A DNA stretch of 40,275 nt from Clostridia bacterium (lineage in GTDB: Bacteria; Bacillota; Clostridia; Christensenellales; Aristaeellaceae), in contig JAFQKQ010000060.1 in NCBI GenBank assembly GCA_017396845.1, positions 1 through 40,275 of the forward strand, read 5' to 3'. Both the position numbers and the translations under genes were made by a program. Below the pieces are notes generated by a model, which was not told the origin of the DNA, did no database searches, and was given only the letters and a program-made list of their open reading frames with translations. Below are positions 15,370 to 22,983 of this stretch, piece after piece (within the stretch, counting starts at the first letter, position 1; each line of letters begins with the position of its first letter).

Positions 15370-16419
15370 ATGATTCAAACCGAAGATGTTTCCGTCTCCC
15401 ATGCATACCGAAAAGCGTATACAGACGGCATGAAAAACGTAATCGCGCTGCGCCGAAAAGAAATCGATGCAAAACGCGAAGCGGAAATCACGCCCGAAGC
15501 CATGAAGGAAAACGCGCAGGCGTATCGGCGCGGGCTTATGAAAACGCTGGGCTGGCCGCTTACGGAGGAAAGGACGGAGCTTGCGAAGGTTACGGTTTCC
15601 GAAGAAAAGGAATATGAGCCCGGGATTCTTATGAGAAGACTTACGATTGAAACGCTGCCCGGCCTGCCCTTTTACGGAATTCTTCTGATTCCCGAGACCG
15701 AAGGCAGGCATCCGCTCGTGATTTCCCAGCACGGCGGCTGGGGAACGCCCGAACAGACGGCGGATCTTCACAGACCCAACCGATATAAGGATATGTCGGC
15801 AAGACTTGCAAGAAGCGGCGCGGTTGTATTTGCGCCTCAGCTGCTTCTTTGGCGCGAGGACGAAGGCGAAGAAGAGCGCGTGGGATATAATCTTCCGCAC
15901 AATCGTCAGGCGCGGGAAAACGAGCTTAGACAGATCGGAAGCAGCATTGCGGCCGTTGAAATTTACTCCATTATGCGCGCGCTGGATTATCTCGTTACGC
16001 TTGATTTCGTAGATGCAGACAGAATCGGAATGACCGGTTTGTCCTACGGCGGCTTCTATACCCAGATGACGGCTGCGATTGATACCAGGATTAAAGCGGC
16101 TGCTACGAATGCGTTTTATAACGACAGATATCATTACTGCTGGGGCGATTTTTCATGGTTCGGCTCGGCATACCGGTTTAAAGACGCTGAAATCTGCGCC
16201 CTGATCGCGCCGCGCCATTTCTGCATTCATGTAGGCGAAACGGACGCCGTTTTTGACGTAAACACCGCGCTTCCCGAAATCGAGCGCATCAAACCCTTTT
16301 TCGCAGCGCAAAACGCCGCCGATAAGCTGAAAATCATCGTATCGCCCGTAAATCATACCCTTACCGATACCGGCGAAGAGCTGGATTTCCTGATGAACGC
16401 GCTTAATGAGAAAATCTGA
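15370..16419 (+). CDS. Alpha/beta-hydrolase, acetyl esterase/dienelactone-hydrolase type
   Basis: A 349-residue hydrolase. The nucleophile elbow is GLSYGG (Ser225), with Asp292 in GETDAVFD and His329 in VNHTLTD, completing the triad. VISQHGGWG supplies the oxyanion-hole region. There is no signal peptide, so it works in the cytosol. In this setting it probably removes acetyl or other ester groups from the imported oligosaccharide (inference). The ATG at 15370 is preferred, since GGAGG is 7 bases upstream; the ATG at 15364 overlaps the regulator's stop codon and sits too close to the Shine-Dalgarno. It is followed by a strong terminator at 16434-16470. Confidence 0.85.
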   Translation: MIQTEDVSVSHAYRKAYTDGMKNVIALRRKEIDAKREAEITPEAMKENAQAYRRGLMKTLGWPLTEERTELAKVTVSEEKEYEPGILMRRLTIETLPGLPFYGILLIPETEGRHPLVISQHGGWGTPEQTADLHRPNRYKDMSARLARSGAVVFAPQLLLWREDEGEEERVGYNLPHNRQARENELRQIGSSIAAVEIYSIMRALDYLVTLDFVDADRIGMTGLSYGGFYTQMTAAIDTRIKAAATNAFYNDRYHYCWGDFSWFGSAYRFKDAEICALIAPRHFCIHVGETDAVFDVNTALPEIERIKPFFAAQNAADKLKIIVSPVNHTLTDTGEELDFLMNALNEKI

Positions 16420-16433
16420 CGGACATAAGAACG

Positions 16434-16470
16434 GGGGTGCTTAAGAAAATGCTTCTTAAGCGCCCCTTTA
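16434..16470 (+). terminator. Strong intrinsic terminator after the esterase gene
   Basis: GGGGTGCTTAAGAA pairs with TTCTTAAGCGCCCC (14 bp, one G-U) and is followed by TTTA. It lies 15 bases after the stop codon. Confidence 0.88.
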
Positions 16471-16736
16471 AATTATTTGAGAAATCGATCTTTATAACAC
16501 CAAACACGCTGTCCGCGTTCCGTCCCTCCGCCGCTCATGCGGTCCCCTGTTCCGGGTCGCTTCGCTCTGCGCTTTGGCTGAAAATATGCCGCCGGCATAT
16601 TCTCTTGGCGCGTCGTTCTTTTCCATTGGAAGGGCGGCAAGAGGCCGGTAAACCGGCGAATATTTCTGTTCCTTTGAAATATACAAGTCTCCCGGCGCCC
16701 TTTTTCAAAGGAGCAGCACATTAAGAAGAAGCGCCT
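16471..16736. repeat. Non-coding interspersed repeat patch
   Basis: No gene is supported; open frames here are short, lack ribosome binding sites and read through hairpins. Structures include AATATGCCG-CCGGCATATT (about 16581-16602) and GCCGGTAAACCGGC (about 16643-16656). The string GAAGGGCGGCAAGAG is shared with the repeat patch at 1548-1594. Confidence 0.55.
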
Positions 16737-18197
16737 TTATCGAATCTTCAGAACGTTTGCACACTTTACCGGCAGATTTTCGGGGAGAGATACGGTGAGA
16801 ACGCCGAAATTCTGGGTAAACGCAGCTTTTCCGTATCCCAGCAGCTCTACGCTTGACACGTTTATATCGGAAAAGCTTCTGAGCACGGCGGGCTTACCGG
16901 GCTTTGCGCCCATCATGAAGGCGTATACATAGCCGTCTTTTTGAACGAAGCGGTAATCATTTTCGTTCCATGCGGTTTTTTCTTCTTTAAAGCCGTCGAT
17001 GGTTGCCCGCGTTTCGCCTTCGCAGTAGACGTGCCAGGGTCTGGTTGAATAAACGGCTTCCGCGCACACGTCAAACCATGCGGCGAGCTCTTTCAGTATG
17101 TATTCCGCGTCCTCGTCAATGCTTCCGTCGGGGCGCTGGAGGATATTTAAGAGCATGCAGCCGTTTTTCGAAATGATGTCCGCGAGCATTTCGATAATCT
17201 GTTCGGGGCGCTTGTAGGGATGATGCACATCGTAGAACCAGTTTCCGATGCATGTATCCGTGTGCCACGGGTCGGGCATAATGCCGGGCAGCTGGCTTTT
17301 TTCTATGTCCAGCACGCCCACCTTGTACACGGCGGGGTTTCTGTCCTTCTGAAGGTACACGGCCTGGTTGGAAGCGTGCTTTTTTATGGAAGTGTTGTAA
17401 AGGTGCGCTACGGCTTTCAGGCCTTCCGAGTACATTGAATCATCCGATGCGCCGCTTTTTTCGCCGAGCCAGTGTGCGCCGAAGGGGAGAGAACCGTCCG
17501 TATAGAGGATTTCCGGCTGGAAGATATCGATCATTTCGGTAACGGCTTTGAGCCAATACGCGTGATAGGCTTCGTTTTTCGTATACCACGGGTCGATGCT
17601 TCCGGGATTTTCCGTTCCGTGCTCATAGTTGTCAAAATAGAAATCCCTGTATGCGGGGTCGTTTCCGTCATAGGGAACGCCGGCATAGGGGCCGAACCGA
17701 TCCGCGCCCTTGTTTACGCGCCACCACGAAAACGATGCGCCCAAATGCTCGGATATGCCGAAGGGCAGACGATGCTTGTCGCACGCCGCCTTCCACAGGG
17801 CGAGGATATCCTTGTTGGGGCCGATGTTTACGCTGTTCATGGGATTTACGGACGAATGATAGTTGAAAAAGTGGTCGTGGTGCGTACCCTGCGTCATAAA
17901 ATAACGCGCGCCCGCCTTTACATATTTTTCCATGAGCCCGTCGGGATCGAAATTCTCCGCCTTCCAAAGCCTGCAAAGATCCTTGTAGCCGAATTTGCTT
18001 GGGTGCCCGTAATGGCGCACATGGTATTCGTACTGAGGCGTTCCCTCGATATACATATTGCGGGCGTACCAATCGCCGAACATGGGAACGCTCTGCGGCC
18101 CCCAGTGACTCCATATGCCGAACTTGGCGTTACGGAACCATTCGGGCGCGGAATACTGTAAAAGGGAATCAAAACTCGGCAGAAACATCTCGGACAT
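16737..18197 (-). CDS. Alpha-L-fucosidase, GH29 family
   Basis: A 486-residue GH29 enzyme without a signal peptide. The N-terminus WFRNAKFGIWSHWGPQSVP is the family hallmark, as is GARYFMTQGTHHDHF. The nucleophile is Asp234 in ILYTDGSLPFG. A C-terminal beta-sandwich of about 90 residues follows the barrel. The start at 18197 has AAAGGAG 8 bases upstream; a slightly later ATG is possible. It removes terminal fucose inside the cell from imported glycans. Its position beside the regulator/esterase operon and the fucose/arabinose isomerase-like gene supports a fucose-containing substrate for the locus. It is convergent with the esterase gene across the repeat patch, so it is transcribed on its own. 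Confidence 0.93.
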   Translation of the reverse strand: MSEMFLPSFDSLLQYSAPEWFRNAKFGIWSHWGPQSVPMFGDWYARNMYIEGTPQYEYHVRHYGHPSKFGYKDLCRLWKAENFDPDGLMEKYVKAGARYFMTQGTHHDHFFNYHSSVNPMNSVNIGPNKDILALWKAACDKHRLPFGISEHLGASFSWWRVNKGADRFGPYAGVPYDGNDPAYRDFYFDNYEHGTENPGSIDPWYTKNEAYHAYWLKAVTEMIDIFQPEILYTDGSLPFGAHWLGEKSGASDDSMYSEGLKAVAHLYNTSIKKHASNQAVYLQKDRNPAVYKVGVLDIEKSQLPGIMPDPWHTDTCIGNWFYDVHHPYKRPEQIIEMLADIISKNGCMLLNILQRPDGSIDEDAEYILKELAAWFDVCAEAVYSTRPWHVYCEGETRATIDGFKEEKTAWNENDYRFVQKDGYVYAFMMGAKPGKPAVLRSFSDINVSSVELLGYGKAAFTQNFGVLTVSLPENLPVKCANVLKIR

Positions 18198-18476
18198 TTT
18201 TTTCACTCCTTTTCTATAGCTGCGCATCTCATTAGAAAATTAAGTACAGAAAGCCGCTTATAACCGGTAATTCTGCAAATATAGCGAATTTCCTGCAGCT
18301 GCAGGCGGGAAGTTTCTCTTTTTGATTGCCGATATGGATGAAATAATAATGTAAATTGTAAATGGGATGTAAAAAATCTCCGCCAATGTGATATTATATA
18401 AGCACATTGCAAAGTATACGGCGTATGCAATGCGCGGTATGAACGGAAGGGGATGGTTTAACAATAAAAAAACGCA
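18198..18476. promoter_or_regulatory. Divergent region of GH29 and the amino-acid transporter, with a dyad
   Basis: An extended -10 (TGATATTAT, 18389-18397) points toward the permease gene. Just after it, CATTGC (18405-18410) and GCAATG (18427-18432) form an inverted pair with an inner ATAC/GTAT pair, a candidate operator or leader hairpin. No clear -35 is visible. AAGGGGATGG at 18447-18456 looks like a ribosome binding site, but the ATG in it is followed at once by a stop in its frame. Confidence 0.4.
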
Positions 18477-19142
18477 TTGCTTGGACAGCGCTGGAAGCTG
18501 ATGGCAAGGGGTCTTGGCGTAACGCTGGTGATTTCCGTTTTCTCGGCGCTGATCGGAACGGTGCTTGGCTTCGGCCTTTGCATGCTTCGTCTGAAGAAGA
18601 ATGTATTCGGCAATATCGCGGGCGCGTTCATCAAGCTCATTCAGGGAACGCCCATGCTGGTATTATTGATGCTTTTGTATTACGTGATATTTGCCAAAAC
18701 GGGTCTTGCCGCAATTACGGTCGCCATTATCGCGTTCTCCATTAACTTTAGCGTCTACGTATCGGAAATGATGCGCTCTGGCATTCAGGCCGTGGATCCC
18801 GGTCAGACCGAAGGCGCGCTCGCCATCGGCTACACGAGATCCGAGAGCTTTTTCAAGGTGGTCTTCCCGCAGGCGGCGAGGCATTTCCTGCCTGTGATCA
18901 AGGGCGAATTCATTTCGCTGGTCAAGACTACGTCCGTTGTAGGTTATATCACCATTGAGGACCTCACGAAGGCCTCCGACATCATCAGAAGCCGCACCTA
19001 CGACGCATTCTTCCCGCTGATTGTTACGGCGATAATCTACTTCTTCTCCGCATGGCGCATGACGCTTGCGCTGGAGCGCATAGAAATCCGCCTGGATCCC
19101 AAGAGAAGGAAGAACGTTCTGAAAGGAGTGAAACAGTTATGA
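18477..19142 (+). CDS. Polar amino-acid ABC transporter permease (GlnP/HisM type), 5' end doubtful
   Basis: A 221-residue permease from a TTG codon. It has five membrane spans and the EAA-type loop QTEGALAIGYTRSESFFKVVFPQAARHFLP, standard for amino-acid importers (family HisM/GlnP). The C-terminus ends with TGA overlapping the ATG of the ATPase gene. The 5' end is odd: TAA lies four codons upstream and no Shine-Dalgarno serves the TTG. If the A7 run at 18464-18473 had one more A, an ATG at 18439 would read into this frame and add about 13 residues (MNGRGWFNNKKNA), giving an N-terminus more like its relatives. No solute-binding protein gene is adjacent. Confidence 0.8.
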   Translation: MLGQRWKLMARGLGVTLVISVFSALIGTVLGFGLCMLRLKKNVFGNIAGAFIKLIQGTPMLVLLMLLYYVIFAKTGLAAITVAIIAFSINFSVYVSEMMRSGIQAVDPGQTEGALAIGYTRSESFFKVVFPQAARHFLPVIKGEFISLVKTTSVVGYITIEDLTKASDIIRSRTYDAFFPLIVTAIIYFFSAWRMTLALERIEIRLDPKRRKNVLKGVKQL

Positions 19143-20223
19143 GTATGATTTCCATTCGCCATCTCCGAAAGGAGTATCCGAATATTACGCCCCTTAAGGA
19201 CGTGAATACCAATATCAACAAGGGCGACGTGATTTCCGTCATCGGCCCCTCCGGTACCGGCAAGAGTACGCTGCTTCGCTGCATCAACCGCCTTGAAACC
19301 CCGACCGGCGGCGAAATCTGGATTGACGGCGTGAATATGTGCAGCCCGAAGGCCAACCTGCCCGCCATGCGCCGCAGAATGGGCATGGTATTTCAGAACT
19401 TCAACCTGTTTAACCATCTGACGGTGGTTGAAAACCTGATGTGCGGACCGATAGACCTCCTTAAAAGAGCTGTCAGGAAGCTTATGACCGCGCGATGGAG
19501 CTGCTGACGATGGTCGGCCTTGCCTCCAAGGCGCTGAACTACCCCGACGAGCTCTCCGGCGGACAGAAGCAGCGCGTGGCAATTGCGCGCACGCTTGCGA
19601 TGGATCCCGAGATCGTGCTGTTTGACGAGCCGACCAGCGCCCTTGACCCCACGATGGTGGGCGAGGTTCTCTCCGTAATCCGCAAGCTCGCCTCCACCGG
19701 CATGACCATGATGATCGTAACGCACGAAATGAAATTTGCAAGAGACGTTTCCAACCGCGTTTTCTATATGGACGAAGGCGTGATTTACGAGGACGGAACG
19801 CCGGAGCAGATTTTCGACCATCCCAGGAAGAAAAAGACCGGCGCATTCATTCATCAGCTGAAAACCCTTGAAATCGCATGCGATTCCAAGGACGCGGATC
19901 TTCCTGTCGCGGTTAGCGCGATTGAAGAATTCGGACGCAGACAGTTTATGTCCCAGAAGCAGATTTACGCCATCCAGCTGGCGTTTGAAGAAATCGTCGT
20001 ACAGAAGCTTTCCGGAAAGCTGAAAGAAAGCGACAAGCTGACCGTATACGTAGAATATTCGGAGAAAAGCGGACGCGCCTTCCTGCGCGCCGTGTATTCC
20101 GGCGATTTCAATCCTTTCGAGGATGAAAACGATCTGTCGTTCATCATGCTCCGCCCGATGTGCTGCAGCATGGAGCACTCCGTCGAAGACGGCATGTCCA
20201 CAGCGCTGATTACAACGGTGTAA
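19139..20223 (+). pseudogene. Amino-acid ABC transporter ATPase (GlnQ type) fused to an RsbW-like domain, with a frameshift
   Basis: The first frame (ATG 19139, GGAG upstream) gives Walker A GPSGTGKST (residues 36-44) and the Q-loop VFQNFN, then runs into TGA at 19507. The next frame resumes at once with [25 protein letters not shown], the Walker [12 protein letters not shown] and the H-loop VTHEM. One extra A in CTTAAAAGAG (about 19459-19463) restores a single 361-residue protein. After the ATPase (about residue 250) come about 100 residues resembling the RsbW/SpoIIAB HATPase fold: [13 protein letters not shown] (N-box position), [17 protein letters not shown] (G1/G2 position), [12 protein letters not shown]. 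The ATP-binding Asn and Asp are not conserved, so this part is probably a degenerate regulatory domain. It is either a broken gene or a homopolymer error in the sequence. Confidence 0.85.
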
Positions 20224-20285
20224 TGCGTTTTGCCGGTTCATTCAATCGGAATATGCGATTCAATACCTGGCAATTTTGCCCTATC

Positions 20286-20328
20286 AAAAAAGGATGCCGC
20301 GGAAACTTCTTCCGCAGCATCCTTTTTT
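20286..20328. terminator. Bidirectional terminator between convergent genes
   Basis: GGATGC-C-GCGGAA and TTCCGC-A-GCATCC form a 12-bp stem with one mismatch, flanked by A6 and T6, so it can stop transcription from both sides. Confidence 0.92.
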
Positions 20329-20334
20329 ATGTCA

Positions 20335-22893
20335 TCAGCAGGTTGCGCCGCCCTTGACGGTCTTATTCATAATTTCGTCCTTTGCGATTTCGCCGTTTAA
20401 AAGCTTGTTTTCTACGTATTCAAAGCCCAGGCGGTTTACGGTATCCGCAAAGCGTTCGCCGGAAATGCCTTCGTCTCTGAAGAAGAGTATGGCGCGTTCG
20501 ACTACGTCCATCACTTCTTCATCGCTCAGGAAAATCTTGCTGAGGGCTTTTCCGTGCGCGACGTTCTTGCCCCAGCGTCCGCCGATGTACACCTTGTAGC
20601 CGTTTACATATTCCTCGGTCACGCCGAAGGGGCATTTGCCCTTGCAGCGGCCGCAGTTGTTGCATGCGTCTGTATCAATGTGAAGCTTTCCGTCCTGAAG
20701 CGACGCGATTTTGATCGGACAGGTATTTACCACCTGGCAGGTTTTGCAGCCGCGGCATTTGCTCAGATTAAACATCGGAACTCTCTGGCCGATGATGCCC
20801 AGATCGTTCAGGTTCGGCTTTACGCAGTTGTTCGGGCAGCCGCCGACGCCGATTTTGAACTTATGGGGAAGCGTCACCTTGTGATAGCCCACATAGAACC
20901 GTTCGTGCAGTTTTTCGCTTAATCCGAAGGTGTCGGCGAGGCCGTACTGGCAGGTGGTGCCCTTGCAGGATACGATCGGGCGGACGAGGGAGCCGGTGCC
21001 GCCGGTTTCAAGGCCATATCCCTTCAAAAACTCGATCAAAGGCTCGATATTGTCGTATTTTACGCCCTGAATTTCGATGGTTAAGCGGCTGGTCATGGCT
21101 GCTTCGCTGCTTCCGAAGCGCTCGGCGGCTTCCGCGATGGCGCGGTGCTCAAGGGCCGTGATTTTTCCGTTTCTGGTGATCACGCGCACATTGAATACGT
21201 CGTCAAAACGCTTGTCCTGAAGACAGCCCAGCCCCTTTACGCGCTTGATCTGATCGGGCGTAAGCTTTCCGCCTTCGCTTCTGGGTTCCCTGATTACGCT
21301 CACCGATGCGCCGCCTTCGAGCACCCGTGTATTCACATATCCGAGCGCGCGCAGTCGCTTCTGCATGAGATAACCCCGCTTGCCCCTTGCGCATACGAGC
21401 AGCAGCTTTTCATCCTTCGAAAATTCCCGGATTTCATTTTCGATGTTCGAAAGGTTCAGCCATTTTGCGCCCGGAAGCGTGGGCGCGGGCATTGCGTCGA
21501 TCAGGCGGTAGCCGTTGGCTGCGCCGGAGGCATATTCGGCGGGGGTGAAGGAGACAAGGCCGCCGGTCAGCTTATTGAGAAGAACGGTGCACGCCGCGGC
21601 GAAGGGATGAATGGCGGTGGAGAAAGGCGGCGCGTAAGCAAAGTCCATCGTGATAAAATCGTCTATCCTGGCGTTCAGGCTGATTCCGACAACAGCGATA
21701 TCCGCCATCTTGTCCACCGCGCCCGCGCCGATGACCTGCATGCCCAGCAGTCTTCTTGATTCCTGATCCGCGATCATTTTTACGATAAAGGCGGAGGAGT
21801 CCGGGTAATAATGCGCCTTTGCGTCCACTACGCTTACGGCGGTGATAACGGAAAAGCCCGCGTCGGCGGCCTGCTTTTCGGTAAGACCGGTCTTTGCCGC
21901 GTTCAGCTGCTCGTCAAGCTTTACAACGGCGGTTCCGAGGCAGCCCGGATAAGCAGATTCAGTTCCTGAAAGGTTCATTGCCAGACAGCGTCCCGCAATG
22001 TTTGCGGTCGAGCCCATCGCCGACCACTGGCGGCTGCCGGTCACGCGGTTTTTGACGATCGCGCAGTCGCCTACGGCGCAGATGTTCTTTACGCTGGTAT
22101 TCATCTGATCGTCCGTAACAATCAGCCCGCGCTCCATCTCGATTCCGGAGGATACGAGGAATTGCGTCGCCGGGCGGATGCCGACGGCGAGGATTACCAT
22201 ATCTGCGGGGATGTTTCCGCCGTCCGTTTCAACGCCCGTTACGTTTGCTTCGCCGTGAATTTCCTTAAGCGCACAGCCGGTCATGATGCGCATGCCGTTT
22301 TTCTGAAGCGTGCGTCTAATATAATCCGCCATTTCGGGATCGAAAATGCCGGGCATGAGCTGGTTTGCCATATCGGCGACCGTTACATTTACGCCGCGCG
22401 ATTTCAGGTTTTCGGCGACCTCCAGCCCGATAAAGCCGCCGCCGATGACGACCGCCCGCTTGACGGAGTTGTTCTCGGCGTATTCGCGGACGCCGATTGC
22501 GTCCTCAACCGTGCGTACGGTAAACACGCCCTTTAAATCCGTGCCTTTGACGCCTGGAATTACGGGGTATGCGCCGACGGCGAGAATCAGCTTGTCGTAG
22601 GAAACTTCTTCGTCGTTCACCGTTATGGTTTTTTTCTCGGCGTCGACATTCGTAACTTCGCTTTCGGTATATACAATGGTGCGGGTGAGCCCCATGAATT
22701 TTTCGGGCGTGTTAACGATCAGCTCTTCCTTTTTTTCGATGCTGCCGCCGATGTAATAGGGAAGACCGCAGCCCGCGTAGGAGATGTTTTTGCCTTTGGT
22801 GTAGATGACGACCTCCGCATTCGGGTTTTCGCGCTTAAGCTTTGCGGCTGCTTTCGTGCCCGCAGCAACGCCGCCGACGATGACGATTTTCAT
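20335..22893 (-). CDS. Fusion: CoA-disulfide reductase + rhodanese + sulfite-reductase-like/ferredoxin module
   Basis: An 852-residue three-part protein. Part 1 (about 1-445) is an FAD/NAD(P)H CoA-disulfide-reductase/NADH-oxidase-type flavoprotein, with the GGVAAGTKAAAKLKRENP dinucleotide motif and the redox Cys in SYAGCGLPY. Part 2 (about 455-545) is a rhodanese with CARGKRGY as its persulfide-carrying Cys loop. Part 3 (about 555-852) has a nitrite/sulfite reductase-type siroheme/4Fe-4S motif (CKGTTC ... GGCPNNC). It also carries two ferredoxin clusters (CRGCKTCQVVNTCP, CNNCGRCKGKCPFG). The set suggests NAD(P)H electrons passing by persulfide or iron-sulfur relay to a sulfur oxyanion, polysulfide or nitrite; the substrate is unknown. 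The start has AAGGAGCGG upstream. It is cytosolic and transcribed downstream of the GH2 gene, perhaps independently. Confidence 0.9.
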   Translation of the reverse strand: MKIVIVGGVAAGTKAAAKLKRENPNAEVVIYTKGKNISYAGCGLPYYIGGSIEKKEELIVNTPEKFMGLTRTIVYTESEVTNVDAEKKTITVNDEEVSYDKLILAVGAYPVIPGVKGTDLKGVFTVRTVEDAIGVREYAENNSVKRAVVIGGGFIGLEVAENLKSRGVNVTVADMANQLMPGIFDPEMADYIRRTLQKNGMRIMTGCALKEIHGEANVTGVETDGGNIPADMVILAVGIRPATQFLVSSGIEMERGLIVTDDQMNTSVKNICAVGDCAIVKNRVTGSRQWSAMGSTANIAGRCLAMNLSGTESAYPGCLGTAVVKLDEQLNAAKTGLTEKQAADAGFSVITAVSVVDAKAHYYPDSSAFIVKMIADQESRRLLGMQVIGAGAVDKMADIAVVGISLNARIDDFITMDFAYAPPFSTAIHPFAAACTVLLNKLTGGLVSFTPAEYASGAANGYRLIDAMPAPTLPGAKWLNLSNIENEIREFSKDEKLLLVCARGKRGYLMQKRLRALGYVNTRVLEGGASVSVIREPRSEGGKLTPDQIKRVKGLGCLQDKRFDDVFNVRVITRNGKITALEHRAIAEAAERFGSSEAAMTSRLTIEIQGVKYDNIEPLIEFLKGYGLETGGTGSLVRPIVSCKGTTCQYGLADTFGLSEKLHERFYVGYHKVTLPHKFKIGVGGCPNNCVKPNLNDLGIIGQRVPMFNLSKCRGCKTCQVVNTCPIKIASLQDGKLHIDTDACNNCGRCKGKCPFGVTEEYVNGYKVYIGGRWGKNVAHGKALSKIFLSDEEVMDVVERAILFFRDEGISGERFADTVNRLGFEYVENKLLNGEIAKDEIMNKTVKGGATC

Positions 22894-22983
22894 AAATACT
22901 CCGCTCCTTTTTCGTACATGTATTGATTACAGGTCTTTTTTACGATAAATGAAACTCTTTTTGGCGTTTTATTTTTTCTTTAC

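Noticed and set aside
16437-16724. Short open frames on both strands in the repeat patch
   Set aside because: They read through hairpins and a terminator, and frames of this kind arise from the repeats.
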